From Alphaproteobacteria bacterium (GTDB taxonomy: Bacteria > Pseudomonadota > Alphaproteobacteria > RF32 > CAG-239): a DNA stretch of 64,000 nt. The position numbers were made by a program, and so were the translations under genes. Of this stretch, positions 61,241 to 64,000 are shown piece after piece; the first letter of the stretch is position 1; the number at the start of each line of letters is the position of its first letter. Below the pieces are notes generated by a model. It saw only the letters and a program-made list of their open reading frames with translations, did not search any database and was not told the origin of the DNA. The stretch is from NCBI GenBank assembly GCA_015062345.1, contig SUUV01000002.1, positions 34,740-98,739 of the forward strand, written 5' to 3'.

Positions 61241-61882
61241 ATGAACAAAAAGATTATTGTCCTTTTTGGCGCTCCGGGTAGCGGCAAAGGATACCTTGGT
61301 GATTGTATCAAGGAAGAACTTAAAAACGCCGGTGTTAATGACTTTATGTACATTTCCACAGGTGACTTGCTCAGAGCTGAAATTAAGGCTCAGACCAAGT
61401 TAGGAAAAGAAATTGAACAGATAGTCACTGCCGGCAAACTTGTCGGTGATGCCATTGTATCAGAACTGGTTGCGAAAGCTCTTTGTGAACCGCACACAAT
61501 CAAACTGATTGACGGATATCCTCGTACTTATTGGCAACTTGATGATTTTATCACGGCGTGCAATAAGCTCGGTGATGATATCATATCCGTTATGCGAGAT
61601 ACATCTGTTGAACTCATCAGAGAGCGTGTGGCAAAGCGTCGTGTTTGCAAAAGCTGTAAGGCAACGCACAGCGTTGATGACGGATGCTGTCCTAAGTGTG
61701 GCGGAGCTTCCGAAATCAGAAAAGATGATGCGGTCATTGAGGCTCGCTTAAATGAGTATGAAACAAATACCGAGCCAATCTGGAATGAACTGGTAATAAA
61801 CTCGAGTGCAGCACTGGTTGTTGACGGCTCCGAGGAAGCAAAAGATGTGGCCAAGCAGTTTGTAAAACTGCTTTTGGATTAA
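61241..61882 (+). CDS. adk: Adenylate kinase with Cys4 zinc lid
   Basis: LFGAPGSGKGYLGD; LIDGYPRTYWQLD; CKSCKATHSVDDGCCPKCGG. Confidence 0.9.
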   Translation: MNKKIIVLFGAPGSGKGYLGDCIKEELKNAGVNDFMYISTGDLLRAEIKAQTKLGKEIEQIVTAGKLVGDAIVSELVAKALCEPHTIKLIDGYPRTYWQLDDFITACNKLGDDIISVMRDTSVELIRERVAKRRVCKSCKATHSVDDGCCPKCGGASEIRKDDAVIEARLNEYETNTEPIWNELVINSSAALVVDGSEEAKDVAKQFVKLLLD

Positions 61883-61943
61883 CCGCAACCAACAAAGACC
61901 TCCGATTTTTCAATCGGAGGTCTTAAATTTGTTATGTATAATT

Positions 61944-62378
61944 TTAGTATGTTCTGGTGATAGTAAATGAATTTGTATACTCACCTGCTTCAATATTTGC
62001 CGGAATTGTAAGCATAGCATAGATCTCGTCACCATGAATTAAATTTACAGTCAATTTTTTGGTTTTACCTGGAGATGAAAGTTCTAAAGATGAAATATAC
62101 TTATATGTTTCATCAATTTGATCATCACATGATATCTTATAAGTATCATCATTAGTAATTGATAGTATATCTCCTGTTGTTTCCCCAGTAGAAGAATCAT
62201 AGGTTGAAATAGCATTGTTTTGTTTAACAACAATTGTACCGAAATCTAAATCTGAACAGTTCATAGTGCCTGCTACCTCGATTGTAGCTTTAGCGGTTAC
62301 TTCAGCATAGTCGGTTGTTGCGTTGGCGGAGGTTGTTACTAAAAGTGCAGCTGCAGTTAAAAGAAAATATTTTCTCAT
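61944..62378 (-). CDS. DUF4402-like secreted protein, family copy 8
   Basis: MRKYFLLTAAALLVTTSANATTDYAEVTAKATIEVAGTMNCSDLDFGTIVVKQNN; LTIPANIEAGEYTNSFTITRTY. Confidence 0.82.
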   Translation of the reverse strand: MRKYFLLTAAALLVTTSANATTDYAEVTAKATIEVAGTMNCSDLDFGTIVVKQNNAISTYDSSTGETTGDILSITNDDTYKISCDDQIDETYKYISSLELSSPGKTKKLTVNLIHGDEIYAMLTIPANIEAGEYTNSFTITRTY

Positions 62379-62449
62379 AATTTATATCCTTTACAAAAAT
62401 TCAAGTTTAAATGTACTTGAAAGGCATCAAAATTTACCTTTCACATCAC

Positions 62450-62518
62450 ATCATAAACCGTTTTTTTTTTTTGCAAGTAAAAAGAGTCTTTTAAGGTATT
62501 TAAATCAAAAATGAGGTA
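62450..62518 (-). promoter_or_regulatory. Shared A-tract promoter module, copy 8 (12 A)
   Basis: TACCTCA-N23-GACTC...TTGC-A12-CGGTTTATGAT; divergent from prepilin copy 2. Confidence 0.6.
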
Positions 62519-62538
62519 TGAAAATTATTAAAAGTCAT

Positions 62539-62607
62539 TACCTCAAAGATGACTAATTATCCACAATAGACTCTTTAAAATTGCAAAAAAAAAAAACGGT
62601 TTAGAAT
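62539..62607 (+). promoter_or_regulatory. Shared A-tract promoter module, prepilin copy 2 (12 A)
   Basis: TACCTCA-N23-GACTCTTTAAAATTGC-A12-CGGTT-TAGAAT. Confidence 0.6.
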
Positions 62608-62638
62608 GTGAACAAAATATAATATATGGAGTTAGTTG

Positions 62639-63259
62639 ATGAGAAATAATCAATGTGGAAGAAGTATGGTTGAGATGTTAGGAGTGCTAGCCATAATCGG
62701 AGTTTTATCGGTCGGCGGAATTGCCGGATATTCTAAGGCAATGATGAAATATAAACTTAATAAACAAGCGGAGCAATTATCTCATTTGCTGAATTTGGTA
62801 TATCGACACAAAGCAAGTTGGGGAAAAAATCCACCTTCAATGAGTTTGATGACTTATTTTAAAGCAATGGGAGAAATACCTGAAGATATGATTCAGGATA
62901 ATTCCGAGTTTATTTATGATGTTTTTAATTATAAAATAGATATGCGTACAAATGGTTGTAATCCCTTATGTGATGCGGTTAGAATCGGCTATCATATAGA
63001 TGATAATTTTGATGTTTGTTTAAATGTGATTAATATAGCAAAAAGTTTTTCGGATAATTTATTTTATTTGACATATGCTAAAACGACAGAAGATATAAGC
63101 GGAAGTTTATATTCCACAAATTTTTTTGGTGATAAATATTGTAAACAGAACAATAGATGTATTAAAGATTTAAATATGAGTGACATTTATGAAGAATGTC
63201 AATTTTTAAGCAATAAAAAATCAGGTGGTATTATATTTATATATAAGATTAATGATTAA
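62639..63259 (+). CDS. Type IV prepilin-like protein, short leader
   Basis: MRNNQCG/RSMVEMLGVLAIIGVLSVGGIAGYSKAMMKYKLNKQ. Confidence 0.75.
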   Translation: MRNNQCGRSMVEMLGVLAIIGVLSVGGIAGYSKAMMKYKLNKQAEQLSHLLNLVYRHKASWGKNPPSMSLMTYFKAMGEIPEDMIQDNSEFIYDVFNYKIDMRTNGCNPLCDAVRIGYHIDDNFDVCLNVINIAKSFSDNLFYLTYAKTTEDISGSLYSTNFFGDKYCKQNNRCIKDLNMSDIYEECQFLSNKKSGGIIFIYKIND

Positions 63260-63624
63260 AGCTATTATATTAAATCAACAATTTTTTATGACTACGATTG
63301 ATATTATATATAAAATATATATGGTAACCAATTAATGTTAAATTTTTATGCTTTATACTTTTGTATTAATTTCAGTTACCGATTTATGTAATGGATCCAA
63401 ATTCAACAGACATAGAATGTTCTTTAGGACAAGAGTCGATGAGTCTGAAAAAGAAATATTTGAGGTAATTGTCATTTAACAGATTGGAATTGAGTTTAGC
63501 CGAGCACACTGTTATTGCAAAATGCGGTCTAACAAATAAGTGTTTTTTAATAAAAACAGCTTGATTGTTTTTATTATATCAAGCTGTTATAAAAGTACTG
63601 CCAAACAATGCCTGTGAATATCAA

Positions 63625-63810
63625 CTAGGGATTGTAAGGTTCGGTCAGTTCTCTTGTAGAATAAGGATACTTATCCTCGTAATCAATAGTCTCCTGTGTA
63701 TGGTCTTTACCATCACTGGTGACACATACCAAACCGATAGATGTAGCTACTGCACCTACGATAACGCAAAAAGTTGTAAACATGGTAACAATAATTGAAT
63801 GGTTACACAT
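63625..63810 (-). CDS. Small single-TM protein, unknown
   Basis: MCNHSIIVTMFTTFCVIVGAVATSIGLVCVTSDG; no clear SD. Confidence 0.35.
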   Translation of the reverse strand: MCNHSIIVTMFTTFCVIVGAVATSIGLVCVTSDGKDHTQETIDYEDKYPYSTRELTEPYNP

Positions 63811-63880
63811 AATAATCTTTATTCAAATATAGTTTACAAAAATTAAATTTAATGTCAACAATTTTAGGAGTAAGTGTGAA

Positions 63881-64000
63881 TACACAATTAAATCCGAACA
63901 CCCTTTACACAATTAAATCCGAACAGGTAGACTTAAGTCAAAGGAGTTAAGTCTATGAAAAAGCGAGAAGAAATAGAGACATATAAATCAATAATAGCCA
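63881..64000 (+). mobile_element. Possible left end of an insertion sequence, truncated by window end
   Basis: 20-bp direct repeat tacacaattaaatccgaaca at 63881 and 63906; ORF start ATG 63955 MKKREEIETYKSIIA... with SD in a hairpin. Confidence 0.4.

Overview
AT-rich ~64 kb chromosomal segment of an alphaproteobacterium. Lineage is inferred from a GcrA homologue, a two-piece permuted tmRNA beside SspB, and general gene content. The backbone is housekeeping: lon, sspB/ssrA, galE, mutT, gcrA, M16 peptidase, tcdA, rpoB/rpoC, PBP1A, polA, prephenate dehydratase, tRNA-Ser(TGA), rlmH, adhE, metG, trkH, xerC, rpmG, grpE, glgA, adk. Scattered among these is a multi-copy module: eight intact genes (all on the minus strand) plus two degraded remnants encoding short secreted DUF4402-like beta-proteins. 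They have near-identical signal peptides, an invariant Cys pair, a hypervariable middle and a conserved C-terminal strand. Seven of the eight intact copies, and both prepilin-like genes (GRSMVEMLGVLAIIGVLSVGGIAGYSKAM), carry the same upstream architecture: TACCTCA-type box, exactly 23 nt, GACTCTTT, TTGC, an 11-12 nt A tract, CGGTT, then TATGAT or TAGAAT. This looks like one coordinated, possibly length-variable surface-protein regulon and is the best candidate for an undescribed system here. Other points of interest: a Flm/Nax/Arn-like lipid-modification operon with a YdjC-GtrA fusion, a 101-bp tandem duplication inside the tmRNA intervening segment, a 6S-like structured RNA in front of the one family member lacking the shared promoter, tRNA-Ser-derived tandem repeats, a 27-aa repeat protein, a new-looking pair of secreted proteins, and SD-less single-gene units. 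All family names come from reading the sequence; no database search was run.
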